A DNA stretch of 64,000 nt, from contig QCKB01000006.1 in the NCBI GenBank assembly GCA_003215655.1, forward strand, positions 1 through 64,000. Reading direction: 5' to 3'. The DNA comes from Prochlorococcus sp. AG-409-J16 (lineage in GTDB: Bacteria > Cyanobacteriota > Cyanobacteriia > PCC-6307 > Cyanobiaceae). The position numbers and the translations under genes are program-made. The notes beneath the pieces were generated by a model, which saw only the letters and a program-made list of their open reading frames with translations, made no database searches and was not told where the DNA came from. Below, in pieces: positions 34,853 to 44,398 of the stretch (positions are counted from its first letter, which is position 1; each line of letters begins with the position of its first letter).

Positions 34853-36250
34853 GTAATCATTCAGCCAAGAGTCTGGCAAAGACAACTGATCAATCTCCTA
34901 AGAAGGCGTTTAGAACAAAATCCCAAACAATTAATAGATGTATTGATTCATGCTGGTCCTGGAGCTGGGAAGACTTTAGGAGCTCTTCTAAGTTTCAAGA
35001 AGATGAAAGAAGAAGGCCGCTTATCAAGATTCCTAGTCTTTTGCCATAGAACATCAATAATGTCCCAATGGAACAAAACCGCTAAATCAATCGGATTAAA
35101 TCTAAAAGAATGGGAACTAATTCAAGATCAACCAGAGCTCCTCAAAGAGGCTGATGGATGTCTAATTACCTATCAAGGTGCTGGGCAAAAAATCAGAATT
35201 CTTAATCAAGGATTAAGTATCTGGGTTGGAGAAAAAATCTTATCTATAGCAGACGAGGCTCATCATCTAGGAGTTAATCCAGACGAACCAGAAGGTCCTG
35301 TTTGGGGGAAAACTTTTCTTGAATTAACCAAAGCTTGTCGTTTAAGGATGGGGCTAACTGGAACACCTTTTAGAGCCGACAATCTTGCTTTTTGTGCTGC
35401 AAGGCGTATTCAAATCCAAGCAGAAGGTGAAATTTTTGAACAAATCAGTCCAGACCTTTGTGTCGAACCTCGTCAATTAATTAAAGAAGGAGATGTTCGC
35501 CCATTGGAATTTAGATTCCAAGACGGTTGGGTCGAACATAGTCAACCAGGCAAGCCAGATATAGATATCTCACCACTTTCCAAAGAACATAGAGAAGCAT
35601 GGAGAGCTAGAAACCTTCGCCGAGCAATTCGTCTCTCTGACACAAGTAGCATTGCCTCTCAACTTCTAATTAAATCAAGTCGCCAACTAAAAAAAATCAG
35701 GCTGCAGCATTCAAATGCTGCTGGCTTAGTAATCGCCAGAAACATTGAACATGCCAAAGCCATTGCCCATATGCTTAGAGAAGATGGCGATGTTGTTGAA
35801 CTAATACATTCCCAGGACAAAGATTCAAGAGAACGTTTAGCTGCATTCCAAAGCAGTAAAGCCCATTGGCTAGTAAGTGTTGATATGTGCTCAGAAGGGT
35901 TTGACGCTCCAAGAATTCGAGTAGTGGCTTATCTAACAACTGTTGTAACCCGTAGCAGGTTCCTTCAAGGCATCACGAGGGCTGTTCGGATGGCATCAGA
36001 TAGAACAGATTTAGAGCCTGTCCCAAGACACCCCTCCTATGTATTTGCCCCTGCAGATCCACTCCTTATGAGCTATGCAAAGGGTTGGTCAATCACAAGT
36101 CCATATCTAATCAAAGGGAATCAGATAATCACAACATCAGAAAATCCCTCTAAATTCTCTCAAAGTCCACAGCTTCCGATGGAAGCAATAAATGATGCTG
36201 CTGGGAAAGTGATAAATGTCAAGACTGCCGAATTACCATTTTTTTTGTAA
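34853..36250 (+). CDS. Superfamily 2 DEAH-box helicase, start codon disturbed
   Basis: The conserved core starts IHAGPGAGKTLGALLSFKKM (Walker A), preceded in the same frame by QPRVWQRQLINLLRRRLEQN, which is typical Q-motif-like sequence. Later motifs are SIADEAHHLG (DEAH), LTGTPFR, VSVDMCSEGFDAPRIRVV and FLQGITRAVRM. The only canonical start in frame is TTG 34943, after the Q-motif. ATG 34845 would read MLG and join this frame if the GGGG at 34850-34853 had five G. So the 5' end is either shifted or uses a rare codon. About 465 residues when extended. Role in DNA or RNA unwinding unknown. Confidence 0.75.
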   Translation, partial: VIIQPRVWQRQLINLLRRRLEQNPKQLIDVLIHAGPGAGKTLGALLSFKKMKEEGRLSRFLVFCHRTSIMSQWNKTAKSIGLNLKEWELIQDQPELLKEADGCLITYQGAGQKIRILNQGLSIWVGEKILSIADEAHHLGVNPDEPEGPVWGKTFLELTKACRLRMGLTGTPFRADNLAFCAARRIQIQAEGEIFEQISPDLCVEPRQLIKEGDVRPLEFRFQDGWVEHSQPGKPDIDISPLSKEHREAWRARNLRRAIRLSDTSSIASQLLIKSSRQLKKIRLQHSNAAGLVIARNIEHAKAIAHMLREDGDVVELIHSQDKDSRERLAAFQSSKAHWLVSVDMCSEGFDAPRIRVVAYLTTVVTRSRFLQGITRAVRMASDRTDLEPVPRHPSYVFAPADPLLMSYAKGWSITSPYLIKGNQIITTSENPSKFSQSPQLPMEAINDAAGKVINVKTAELPFFL

Positions 36251-36370
36251 CCAAATTGCCAAGTTTCATGTAGGGATAATTCTTTTTGTAGAGAAAAGTT
36301 CGAATTTGGTAAAAATACCCCCCAAGGAAGTACCACCTAGATGCAATCATGTCGCAATTGGGGACAAATT

Positions 36371-36616
36371 ATGGATGCAACTACTGAAAGGCGTATTAGC
36401 GTCGCAAGCTGTTGGGCTACATCCCGAATGGCAGTATTAGACTGCCATGAGAGATATGAAGACAGTTACGCCATTACCCAAGAATTCAGGGAATGGATAA
36501 CTTGTCTTGGGGATCATCCTGAACAATTGGAGGACTCAGTTCTTCTAGTCCCAATTTTTTCTTGCGATCTAAGTATCGACCAAGCAAGCGATACCGACGA
36601 ACTACTCGAAATCTAA
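36371..36616 (+). CDS. Hypothetical protein, 81 aa
   Basis: 81 residues from ATG 36371 (MDATTERRISVASCWATSRM), with GGGGAC close upstream as ribosome-binding site. A longer frame begins at 36341. The protein has no recognised domain. SWATSRMAVLDCHERYEDSY-like middle and an acidic C-terminus (SIDQASDTDELLEI) suggest a small soluble protein. It lies between the helicase and NTRC genes on the same strand. Confidence 0.55.
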   Translation: MDATTERRISVASCWATSRMAVLDCHERYEDSYAITQEFREWITCLGDHPEQLEDSVLLVPIFSCDLSIDQASDTDELLEI

Positions 36617-36735
36617 AGAAAACATTAAATAAGCCTCTCTTGTTTTTAAACTTCCATAACTCCAATTTTTTCTTTGTTATCCGCTATTGAGAAACATTCA
36701 AAAGATTATTAAGGTTAAACATTAATTCCTCGAAG

Positions 36736-38133
36736 ATGAGGATGAACATCAATTCCACTGGTTCCAAAGAAAAAACAGAAAACCTAGTAATTATTGGCTC
36801 TGGGCCTGCTGGCTATACAGCAGCTATCTATGCAGCAAGAGCAAACTTAGAGCCACTTTTAATAACTGGCTTTCAAAAAGGTGGTATCCCTGGTGGTCAA
36901 CTCATGACTACCACTTTTGTAGAGAACTTCCCAGGCTTCCCCAATGGTGTCATGGGACCTGAACTAATGGATCTGATTAAAGATCAAGCATTGCGCTGGG
37001 GGACAAGGTTAATTGAGGAAGATGCAAACTCTATTGAACTAGCTGATAGGCCCTTTCTAATAAAAACCGATTCTTCTTCTATTAAAAGTCACGCATTAAT
37101 AATCGCCACTGGTGCTAGAGCAAACCGGCTAAATCTTCCAGAGGAAGAGAAGTTCTGGGGGCACGGAATTAGTGCATGCGCAATATGTGATGGAGCCACA
37201 CCTCAATTTCGCGACGAGACCCTTGGCGTAGTTGGCGGAGGTGACTCTGCATGCGAAGAAGCCGTATTTCTAACAAAATATGGAAGCCATGTAAATCTTT
37301 TCATTCGCTCAGAGTCTCTAAAAGCAAGTGCTGCTATGGCAGATCGAGTAAAGGGCAATCCCCAAATCAACTTGCACTGGAATACCGAAGTCATTGGTCT
37401 AAAAGGGGATAACTGGTTAACAGGCCTCCAAGTGAAATGCAGAAAAACTGATCAAGAAAAATCTATATCCCTTAAGGGTCTCTTTTATGCCATTGGCCAT
37501 ACACCTAATACCGATTTATTCAAAGGCCAACTAGCTCTAAATCAAAATGGCTATCTCATTACTGAGCCAGGGCGCCCAGAAACTTCAATTGAAGGTGTTT
37601 ATGGAGCAGGAGACGTTGCAGATCCTGAATGGCGCCAAGGCGTTACTGCAGCAGGAAGCGGCTGCAAAGCTGCCTTAGCGGCTGAACGTTGGCTTAGTAA
37701 AAATAATCTATCCAAATTGCATATTCGCTCCTCAAAAGAGCCATCACCTACCCAAACGACTAAAAAAACAGAAGATTCATCTGAATTGAACTACAGCCCA
37801 GAAAAGTTTTGGCAAAAGGGAAGCTATGCATTAAGAAAGCTATACCACGAAAGTAAAAAGCCCCTATTAGTTGTCTATACCTCACCTAACTGTGGCCCAT
37901 GTTATGTTCTCAAGCCTCAACTAAAAAGAGTCCTCGATGAATTAGAAGGCAAAGCATATGGAATCGAAATCGATATCGAAAACGATCAAGAAATAGCAAA
38001 ACAAGCAGGCATAAATGGGACTCCAACTATTCAATTATTCGCAAATAAATCCCTAAAAAAACAATGGACTGGGGTCAAGCAAAGAAGTGAATTTCTTGAA
38101 GCAATCAAAAATCTTCTCGAATTTGGAGAATAA
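36736..38133 (+). CDS. trxB: NTRC-type thioredoxin reductase-thioredoxin fusion
   Basis: 465 residues. The reductase domain (about 15-330) has FAD motif VIIGSGPAGYTAAIYAARAN, active site SACAICDGATP (C-x2-C near 138), NADPH motif LGVVGGGDSACEEAVFL and FAD motif YGAGDVADPEWRQGVT. A linker leads to a thioredoxin domain with YTSPNCGPCYVLKPQL (CGPC near 390). This NTRC architecture is a thioredoxin system for 2-Cys peroxiredoxin and photosynthesis enzymes in plants and cyanobacteria. ATG 36742 is an alternative start. The infA-like gene converges. Confidence 0.95.
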   Translation: MRMNINSTGSKEKTENLVIIGSGPAGYTAAIYAARANLEPLLITGFQKGGIPGGQLMTTTFVENFPGFPNGVMGPELMDLIKDQALRWGTRLIEEDANSIELADRPFLIKTDSSSIKSHALIIATGARANRLNLPEEEKFWGHGISACAICDGATPQFRDETLGVVGGGDSACEEAVFLTKYGSHVNLFIRSESLKASAAMADRVKGNPQINLHWNTEVIGLKGDNWLTGLQVKCRKTDQEKSISLKGLFYAIGHTPNTDLFKGQLALNQNGYLITEPGRPETSIEGVYGAGDVADPEWRQGVTAAGSGCKAALAAERWLSKNNLSKLHIRSSKEPSPTQTTKKTEDSSELNYSPEKFWQKGSYALRKLYHESKKPLLVVYTSPNCGPCYVLKPQLKRVLDELEGKAYGIEIDIENDQEIAKQAGINGTPTIQLFANKSLKKQWTGVKQRSEFLEAIKNLLEFGE

Positions 38134-38138
38134 AGCTT

Positions 38139-38408
38139 TTACCGACGCCTTGGTCCCCCAGGGCGATTACCACCACCAGGCCTCCCTCCTGACCCAGCAT
38201 TTCTCTCTCTATATGTAATCCGGCCCCTTGTGAGGTCGTATGGACTTATTTCGACAAGGACCTTGTCACCTGCTAGCAACTTGATTCTGAATTTTGTGAG
38301 CTTGCCTGCGGCCCTACACAAACACTGATGGCCAGCGGGTTGTTCAAGGGTGACCAAATAAAAACCATTACCTTGCTCCTTTTCTATCACTCCTGAGGTT
38401 TCTATCAT
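38139..38408 (-). CDS. infA: IF-1-like protein (S1/OB fold) with Gly-Arg tail
   Basis: 89 residues. The C-terminal core LLAGDKVLVEISPYDLTRGR and ITYRER is identical in pattern to bacterial IF-1, with the OB fold upstream (GNGFYLVTLEQP). In place of the usual HISGKMR stretch it has HQCLCRAAGKLTKF, and it continues into a tail of glycine, proline and arginine (GGRPGGGNRPGGPRRR) absent from standard 72-residue IF-1. It may be a second IF-1 paralog or an RNA-binding relative. The normal infA would sit in the ribosomal operon, outside this window. Confidence 0.8.
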   Translation of the reverse strand: MIETSGVIEKEQGNGFYLVTLEQPAGHQCLCRAAGKLTKFRIKLLAGDKVLVEISPYDLTRGRITYRERNAGSGGRPGGGNRPGGPRRR

Positions 38409-38605
38409 GCGTAATAAGCATTATTTATTTTTCAATTTTAGTTGTATAGGTGCCACAAAAAACTATCAGGATTAAAAAAGCCAAAAATCATTTATCCCAT
38501 TTATTCAAATAAACAGGTATTAGAAGCTATTTGTTCTTTACAAAGAAAATAAACCTGCACCTATAGTCTCAACGGATCCATTCATTCTTCTCACTTCCTT
38601 TTCGC

Positions 38606-38821
38606 TTATCCAAGAACCTCTTTAAGCTCTCGAACTGTCTGCCATTGACCGTAGTAATAGTTAGCGGTAGCTCTTCTTTCAGGATCATCTAGGTTGTCGA
38701 AGGCATCAAACCCAAGACTTACCCATAGCTCGTGCCCGCAAGTTCGATCTAGCTCATTTTTGGCTTCATTAGACAAATTTTCTAGCCGCCGCTGAAGGCT
38801 TTTCAATTGAAAGGCAGACAC
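38606..38821 (-). CDS. Hypothetical protein, 71 aa
   Basis: 71 residues, helical and polar: QLKSLQRRLENLSNEAKNEL coiled region, then GHELWVSLGFDAFDNLDDPE and an aromatic YYYGQWQ. Looks like a genuine small soluble protein; family unknown. Together with the ycf39 gene it is on the minus strand, 58 bases apart. Confidence 0.6.
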   Translation of the reverse strand: MSAFQLKSLQRRLENLSNEAKNELDRTCGHELWVSLGFDAFDNLDDPERRATANYYYGQWQTVRELKEVLG

Positions 38822-38878
38822 CTAAGAGAAAGCAAATATCTATCTATAGTACAAATAAACTACGGATGCGCCAGTGCT

Positions 38879-39844
38879 CTAAAAAGGAAGTTTCTTTTTA
38901 GCATCTTTATCTAAATCAGCTTCCATTTCTCTAAGCCGGCTTAAAATCATTGAGTAATACTCTCTTATGTAGCCCTCCAAGGTTGTCGTATCTGATTGAT
39001 CAAGGCCAAAAAGAGAATAAGTCTTATCCATTGGCGCATCTAAACAATCCCCACCTCCAGTTACTGCAGCAAATGCAAGCCTATCGGCCACATTTACTGT
39101 GGGCTCAAAAAAAGAAACTAAGCTTTGAGTAACTCCAATCAAAAAAGGAGAAACCCTTATTACCTTTGCCTCTTTACTGCAAGATCTCTCACACAACTTC
39201 ACCACTTCACTTGGATTCCAGGCTTTTGGACCAACGACTGGAAAGCTCTGACGAATAGTTTCAGATCGCTCTAAAGCTGCTACAGCAAATCTTGCAACAT
39301 CTTGAGTATTCATATAAGCAATAGAAGTTGGGCTACCGCTTACCCATACTGTCTGACTCTCAAGAACAGGAATCGCAAACTGCCCTATAACACCCTGCAT
39401 AAAAGCAACACCTTGCAAAATGGTGTAATCAAGAGAGGAGTCAGCCAATAAACGCTCAGTACAGAATTTGATGTCCATGAGTGGGACATCTTCCCGATAC
39501 TTCTCAGCTGCAAGAAGCGAAAGAAAAACAACTCGCCTAACACCTACCTCATCACAAGTTCTAAAAAGATTTAGCTTTCCATCCCAATCAGTTGTGTAAA
39601 CACTCCTTGGATCATCAGGCCTGCTAGTTGCTGCATCAATGACGGCATCAACTCCCTCAAGGGAATACTTCAGTTCATTAGTGTTCAGCAAATCACCTCG
39701 GGTGAGCTCACATCCCCACTCTTGAAGAAAAGCTGCTTTGCGTGGATTACGGACCATGCAACGAACTTGATAACCAGCATCTATGGCTCGCTTAGCAATC
39801 TGTCGTCCAACAGTTCCGGTCCCACCAATAACTAGAACCTGCAT
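38879..39844 (-). CDS. ycf39: Ycf39-type NAD(P)-binding protein
   Basis: 321 residues of the atypical short-chain dehydrogenase family. It opens MQVLVIGGTGTVGRQIAKRA (NADP-binding TGxxGxxG), continues GYQVRCMVRNPRKAAFL and VRRVVFLSLLAAEKY, and lacks the classical YxxxK catalytic tyrosine. Ycf39 helps deliver chlorophyll to newly made D1 in PSII assembly, in partnership with Hli proteins in cyanobacteria. petM is 60 bases upstream on the same strand, and this ycf39-petM arrangement fits a photosynthesis cluster. Confidence 0.9.
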   Translation of the reverse strand: MQVLVIGGTGTVGRQIAKRAIDAGYQVRCMVRNPRKAAFLQEWGCELTRGDLLNTNELKYSLEGVDAVIDAATSRPDDPRSVYTTDWDGKLNLFRTCDEVGVRRVVFLSLLAAEKYREDVPLMDIKFCTERLLADSSLDYTILQGVAFMQGVIGQFAIPVLESQTVWVSGSPTSIAYMNTQDVARFAVAALERSETIRQSFPVVGPKAWNPSEVVKLCERSCSKEAKVIRVSPFLIGVTQSLVSFFEPTVNVADRLAFAAVTGGGDCLDAPMDKTYSLFGLDQSDTTTLEGYIREYYSMILSRLREMEADLDKDAKKKLPF

Positions 39845-39903
39845 AAGTATCTTCTTCGTTACGACTCTGGAGCCTATATCGGCCTAAACCAGATCGCGTG
39901 AAA

Positions 39904-40002
39904 TTAATCTCCTTGAAACTTCAATAGGACTGCTCCACCTATAAGACCTATGGGTATGAGTACCCAAAAGGTAGCAGCGATGCCAAAAATTTCGGAAGCC
40001 AT
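39904..40002 (-). CDS. petM: Cytochrome b6f complex subunit 7 (PetM)
   Basis: ATG 40002 (minus) to TAA at 39904 encodes 32 residues. [20 protein letters not shown] and [11 protein letters not shown] match PetM almost residue for residue. It is a single-helix small subunit of cytochrome b6f, needed for complex stability. The gene is too short for usual gene finders. It directly precedes ycf39. Confidence 0.95.
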   Translation of the reverse strand: MASEIFGIAATFWVLIPIGLIGGAVLLKFQGD

Positions 40003-40329
40003 TTCTAAGTGTTGAACGAAAAGTCGTTTTAAAGGACCTTAACTAATATTTTTACAGACCAATCGACTGAAACGCTTTTTAAAGCTAGCCCATTAGGAAT
40101 CCTCATATTTCTTCCTAAGAGCGAGTAGCCATAAAAACAAAGGTTTTATGGCTCAACTAACCCCCCATTGAGGTAAAAGATAAATAGCTCTCTATTCGCC
40201 GAATCATGGCAATAGGCCAGATCGCAAAAATCTATCCCTGATTTCAAAATTCTTGATTGAGAATAAACAGCCTTTATTAATTCCTCGTTTTAGCGATAGT
40301 GCCTTAAGGGTTTAACAAATCTCTTTTGG
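40003..40329. other. Intergenic region with a hairpin
   Basis: About 330 bases between the divergent petM and hydrolase genes. GCCATAAAA (40128-40136) pairs with TTTTATGGC (40144-40152). It is a strong short hairpin with no T tract beyond, so it may be a structured RNA or regulatory element rather than a terminator. No coding frame supported. Confidence 0.4.
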
Positions 40330-41304
40330 ATGGAACCAAACTCTCCGAGATCAATGCCCAATGACAACCCAAATCCAGACTGGGGCGAATCAAATTTTTG
40401 GCAATGGCAAGGCTTCTCTTGCCATTGGCGAGTCATTGGCACAGAGAACACAAGACCATTGGTATTTCTTCATGGCTTCGGAGCAAGTACTGAACATTGG
40501 CGTCACAACGCCTTCCCTTTTGCTAAAGCAGGTTTTAGGGTTTATGGAATAGATTTAATTGGATTCGGAAAGTCTGATCAACCTGGGGTAAAGGAGATCA
40601 AACGTCTAGATAATCACCTTTGGGCAAGACAAGTAACTGCATTTCTCCAAGAAATTGTTGAGACTAATAAAAGAGGCAAGGCTGTACTTATAGGTAACTC
40701 CTTAGGAAGCTTGACTGCACTAACTACAGCAGTAATAAGACCCGAAATAGTTGCTGCAGTAATAGCTGCTCCTTTACCTGACCCAGCTTTGATGAACCCG
40801 ATGAGTTTCGATCAAACACATTGGATGAAGAAGCTCAAAACCTTTTTAGTTCATTTATTTTTCTACTTGTTTCCACTTGAATTACTTATACCAATAATTT
40901 CCCGAACATCTCTTTTAAAGATTGCTCTTCAATCTGCATACTTCAAATCAATAACCTTCGATAAAGATCTTTTGAGACTTGTTTCGCAACCCGCCAAAAG
41001 AGCAACTGCTCCTCAATCTCTTCGTGCAATGTGTATAGGTATGAGCCTAAGACCAAGAGAATTTACCGCTCCTCACCTTTTAGAGGTTCTTAGCAATAGA
41101 TCGTCCAGACAACCTTTCCTAATGATTTGGGGGTGTAATGACAATTTCGTGCCTCTAATGCTTGGGCAAAAGCTGCAACGACAACATCCTTGGCTTAGCT
41201 TGTATGAAATGAAATCAACAGGGCACTGCCCTCACGATGAATCCCCTCAAGAATTCAACAAAAAAGTGCTCAGCTGGCTTGATCTTAATTCAGTGATTAA
41301 TTAG
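40330..41304 (+). CDS. Alpha/beta-hydrolase family protein
   Basis: 324 residues. The hydrolase fold is indicated by [20 protein letters not shown] (oxyanion hole), [14 protein letters not shown], nucleophile elbow [15 protein letters not shown] (GNSLGS), the acid in [15 protein letters not shown] and the histidine in [15 protein letters not shown]. Related cyanobacterial proteins are annotated as pheophytin dephytylase-like or haloalkane-type hydrolases, but I cannot tell the substrate. It ends with TAG whose final G starts the ilvH GTG alternative start. Confidence 0.88.
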   Translation: MEPNSPRSMPNDNPNPDWGESNFWQWQGFSCHWRVIGTENTRPLVFLHGFGASTEHWRHNAFPFAKAGFRVYGIDLIGFGKSDQPGVKEIKRLDNHLWARQVTAFLQEIVETNKRGKAVLIGNSLGSLTALTTAVIRPEIVAAVIAAPLPDPALMNPMSFDQTHWMKKLKTFLVHLFFYLFPLELLIPIISRTSLLKIALQSAYFKSITFDKDLLRLVSQPAKRATAPQSLRAMCIGMSLRPREFTAPHLLEVLSNRSSRQPFLMIWGCNDNFVPLMLGQKLQRQHPWLSLYEMKSTGHCPHDESPQEFNKKVLSWLDLNSVIN

Positions 41305-41312
41305 TGAAAATT

Positions 41313-41843
41313 ATGAAACACACCCTTTCAGTTTTAGTGGAAGATGAATCTGGAGCTCTAAGCCGCATAGCAGGATTATTTGCCCGAAGAGGATTCAATA
41401 TTGACAGCCTTGCTGTTGGTCCAGCAGAAGCTTCAGGCCAATCACGCTTAACAATGGTGGTCGAAGGAGATGACCACACTCTCGAACAAATGACAAAACA
41501 CCTAGATAAATTGGTCAATGTTCTCCAGGTTCTTGATCTGTCAAGGCGCCCAGCTGTTGAAAGAGAATTAATGCTTTTGAAAGTATCTGCCCCTGCTTCT
41601 CAACGCAGTGCAATTTTTGATCTGGTTCAAGTTTTTCGGGCCAATGTAGTTGATGTAGCAGATGAAGCATTAACCCTTGAAGTGGTTGGCGACCCAGGGA
41701 AACTGGTGGCGTTAGAAAAGTTACTCAATCCATATGGAATTCTTGAAATTTCCCGTACTGGGAAAATTGCTTTAGAAAGAGCATCAGGAGTAAATACTGA
41801 ACTGCTTAAAGCCTCAAATAGTGGCGGCAGATTCCCCGCTTAG
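41313..41843 (+). CDS. ilvH: Acetolactate synthase small (regulatory) subunit
   Basis: 176 residues from ATG 41313; a GTG three codons earlier overlaps the previous stop. The N-terminal ACT domain has [37 protein letters not shown] and [17 protein letters not shown]. The C-terminal domain follows. It binds valine and activates IlvB for branched-chain amino acid synthesis. Follows the hydrolase gene with no gap. Confidence 0.96.
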   Translation: MKHTLSVLVEDESGALSRIAGLFARRGFNIDSLAVGPAEASGQSRLTMVVEGDDHTLEQMTKHLDKLVNVLQVLDLSRRPAVERELMLLKVSAPASQRSAIFDLVQVFRANVVDVADEALTLEVVGDPGKLVALEKLLNPYGILEISRTGKIALERASGVNTELLKASNSGGRFPA

Positions 41844-41863
41844 AAAATAAATGGCTGTATTGC

Positions 41864-42580
41864 TCATAGCTTCTTACCTTCAAGGAACCTAATTTTTAAA
41901 ATTCTGTCTCCCTCTTTAATTAAATCAATAACTTCAAACCCTTTAATTACTTGCCCAAAAACCGCAAATCGGCCGTCTAGTTCTGGTAATGCTCTTAATG
42001 CTATATAAAACTGGGCGCTTCCAGAATCAAGACTCTGAGATCTTGCCATTGCTAAAGAGCCCTTTTGATGTCTCAACTGCAATTGTGAAAGCTCATTTGG
42101 ATCTGTAGTTAATCTTCCATATCTTGGCTGGACTTCAGTTTTTAACTTTATCTCTAAAGGAATAAAGCGAGGTCTTCCTGTTTTTGGATCAATAAAGCTC
42201 CCTTTCCCATATTGCCTTTCTGGAGTATTGGGATCATTTGAAAAAGGGTCTCCTCCTTGTAAAACAAAAGGGACAGGTTCCCTAACGACCCTATGGAAAA
42301 CAGTGCCGTCATATGCACCATTGACAACTAAATCTATGAAATTACCTGCAGTAACAGGAGCAGCGTCACCATCCAATTCAAGGATCATTTCACCCTTATC
42401 TGTAATCACACGCAAAGCTGCTTTACCTTGAAGGCATGGACTATCTAAAACTGAACAAATATTGGGAATGACCTTTGTATTAGAGGTTCCACAAGCAGAA
42501 AGGAATGAGAGGGAAATTAGAGCCCCAAAAAGAAGCTTATTTCTAATGAAAAAGAAGATAGGTAATTTCTCTAATTTCAC
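41864..42580 (-). CDS. Cyclophilin-type peptidyl-prolyl isomerase, lipoprotein
   Basis: 238 residues. The signal [19 protein letters not shown] ends in a lipobox (LSAC, cysteine near 29). The cyclophilin domain follows: [44 protein letters not shown], and [26 protein letters not shown]. It should fold proteins in the periplasm or thylakoid lumen. Its ATG overlaps the ycf4 stop by four bases, so the two are translationally coupled. Confidence 0.92.
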   Translation of the reverse strand: MKLEKLPIFFFIRNKLLFGALISLSFLSACGTSNTKVIPNICSVLDSPCLQGKAALRVITDKGEMILELDGDAAPVTAGNFIDLVVNGAYDGTVFHRVVREPVPFVLQGGDPFSNDPNTPERQYGKGSFIDPKTGRPRFIPLEIKLKTEVQPRYGRLTTDPNELSQLQLRHQKGSLAMARSQSLDSGSAQFYIALRALPELDGRFAVFGQVIKGFEVIDLIKEGDRILKIRFLEGKKL

Positions 42581-43152
42581 ATCCCTTCAAGATTCACCCC
42601 AATAAAGCGAGCCAACTCGGCCCCTTCTCTTTCCAACTGATCAATAGGAGTTGGAGAACCCACTCCAGACAATGGAACATCTTTTCGCCCATTAACTCTC
42701 AAACAAATCCTCCTACGGGGATTAAGCCCTTCTCGTAATTCCATCTTCACTGCTTTGACATCACTTAACTTGATTTCAACTGAGATTTCTTTAAAAAATC
42801 CTCTACGAGAAATTGTTACAAGTCCTCTTTTCTTATCAAATAGGTTTTTCCCAGCCCCAAAGTCGATGACTATCAACAGAAATAAGTAAATAGCTAAAAA
42901 AGCTGCTGCAATGCCATATAGCCCTAAAACCAGTCCCTGCGGAACAAAAATCATGCTTGAAGGATGACCAAGTGGCAAAAGATCTTTGCCTAAATAGCTT
43001 GAGAAAGAGGCAAGGATGAACCCAACTCCTCCGATAGTGACCATTAAACAAACAAAATAATTTGAAAACCGACGCGATCCCAAAACCAATTGTTCAAAAG
43101 GCTTTTGAACAGCTGTACTTGGATCAGGTTTTCCCTTAGGATCAGTTGACAT
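42577..43152 (-). CDS. ycf4: Photosystem I assembly protein Ycf4
   Basis: 191 residues. Two membrane helices near the N-terminus ([39 protein letters not shown]) follow a short cytosolic lead with SRRFSNYF, which is the Ycf4 signature. The C-terminal part ([39 protein letters not shown]) is soluble. It is a thylakoid assembly factor for PSI. It runs away from psbD, so the two share an intergenic control region of about 190 bases. Confidence 0.95.
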   Translation of the reverse strand: MSTDPKGKPDPSTAVQKPFEQLVLGSRRFSNYFVCLMVTIGGVGFILASFSSYLGKDLLPLGHPSSMIFVPQGLVLGLYGIAAAFLAIYLFLLIVIDFGAGKNLFDKKRGLVTISRRGFFKEISVEIKLSDVKAVKMELREGLNPRRRICLRVNGRKDVPLSGVGSPTPIDQLEREGAELARFIGVNLEGM

Positions 43153-43342
43153 AACAGGAATAATGAGGGATCCATTGTCCCTCTAAAACAAGCAAAAACA
43201 ACATTGCCAAACAGGACACTAAAACGAAGAAGCAATACAAGGGGTTTCAGGTCTAGGTCATATTTCCCCAAATACGCCTCAGAGATTGTTAAGGTCACCG
43301 GTATCCCCAGCTATGCGGGGCATCCGCACCACTTTTTCTTCC

Positions 43343-44398
43343 ATGACGATCGCTGTAGGAAGCGCTCCTCAAAGAGGATGGTTTGACATCCTTGATGACT
43401 GGCTAAAGCGTGACCGATTCGTTTTTGTTGGTTGGTCCGGTCTTCTCCTATTCCCAACTGCCTATCTGGCAATCGGGGGATGGTTTGTCGGAACAACTTT
43501 CGTTACCTCCTGGTACACCCACGGTGTAGCCAGCTCTTACCTGGAAGGCTGCAACTTCCTTACCGCCGCTGTAAGCACCCCTGGTGATGCCATGGGTCAC
43601 AGCCTTTTATTGCTCTGGGGCCCCGAAGCCCAAGGTGATTTCGTGCGCTGGTGTCAGTTAGGCGGCCTATGGAACTTCGTTGCCCTGCATGGTTCCTTTG
43701 CACTGATCGGCTTCATGCTGCGTCAGTTCGAAATTGCTCGTTTGATAGGAATCCGTCCTTACAACGCACTTGCCTTCTCTGGTCCAATCGCTGTATTTGT
43801 AAGCGTTTTCTTGATGTACCCACTAGGGCAGCACAGCTGGTTCTTTGCTCCCTCTTTTGGCGTCGCAGCAATTTTCCGCTTCATCCTTTTCATTCAAGGT
43901 TTCCATAACTGGACCCTGAACCCATTCCACATGATGGGTGTTGCTGGCATCCTCGGAGGAGCACTTCTATGTGCAATCCACGGTGCGACAGTACAAAACA
44001 CTCTTTATGAGGATGGCGATCAAAGCAGCACTTTCAGAGCATTTGATCCAACCCAGGAAGAAGAGACCTATTCAATGGTCACTGCCAACCGTTTCTGGAG
44101 TCAAATCTTCGGTATTGCCTTCTCAAATAAGCGCTGGCTTCACTTTTTCATGCTTTTCGTGCCTGTAATGGGCATGTGGGCTCCATCTATTGGCATCGTT
44201 GGACTCGCAGTCAACCTGCGCGCATACGATTTCGTTAGCCAAGAGATAAGAGCTGCAGAAGATCCTGAGTTCGAAACCTTCTATACCAAGAACATTCTCT
44301 TGAATGAAGGAATGCGCGCTTGGATGGCAGCAGCTGACCAGCCACACGAAAACTTTGTATTCCCTGAAGAGGTATTGCCCCGTGGAAACGCCCTCTAA
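43343..44398 (+). CDS. psbD: Photosystem II D2 reaction-centre protein
   Basis: 351 residues from ATG 43343 ([20 protein letters not shown]); frames begin upstream at 43286 but D2 always starts here. The five-helix core includes [20 protein letters not shown] and [19 protein letters not shown] with the chlorophyll/iron histidines and tyrosine TyrD region. It pairs with D1 to bind the electron-transfer cofactors. It ends GNAL with the last 17 bases overlapping psbC. Confidence 0.98.
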   Translation: MTIAVGSAPQRGWFDILDDWLKRDRFVFVGWSGLLLFPTAYLAIGGWFVGTTFVTSWYTHGVASSYLEGCNFLTAAVSTPGDAMGHSLLLLWGPEAQGDFVRWCQLGGLWNFVALHGSFALIGFMLRQFEIARLIGIRPYNALAFSGPIAVFVSVFLMYPLGQHSWFFAPSFGVAAIFRFILFIQGFHNWTLNPFHMMGVAGILGGALLCAIHGATVQNTLYEDGDQSSTFRAFDPTQEEETYSMVTANRFWSQIFGIAFSNKRWLHFFMLFVPVMGMWAPSIGIVGLAVNLRAYDFVSQEIRAAEDPEFETFYTKNILLNEGMRAWMAAADQPHENFVFPEEVLPRGNAL

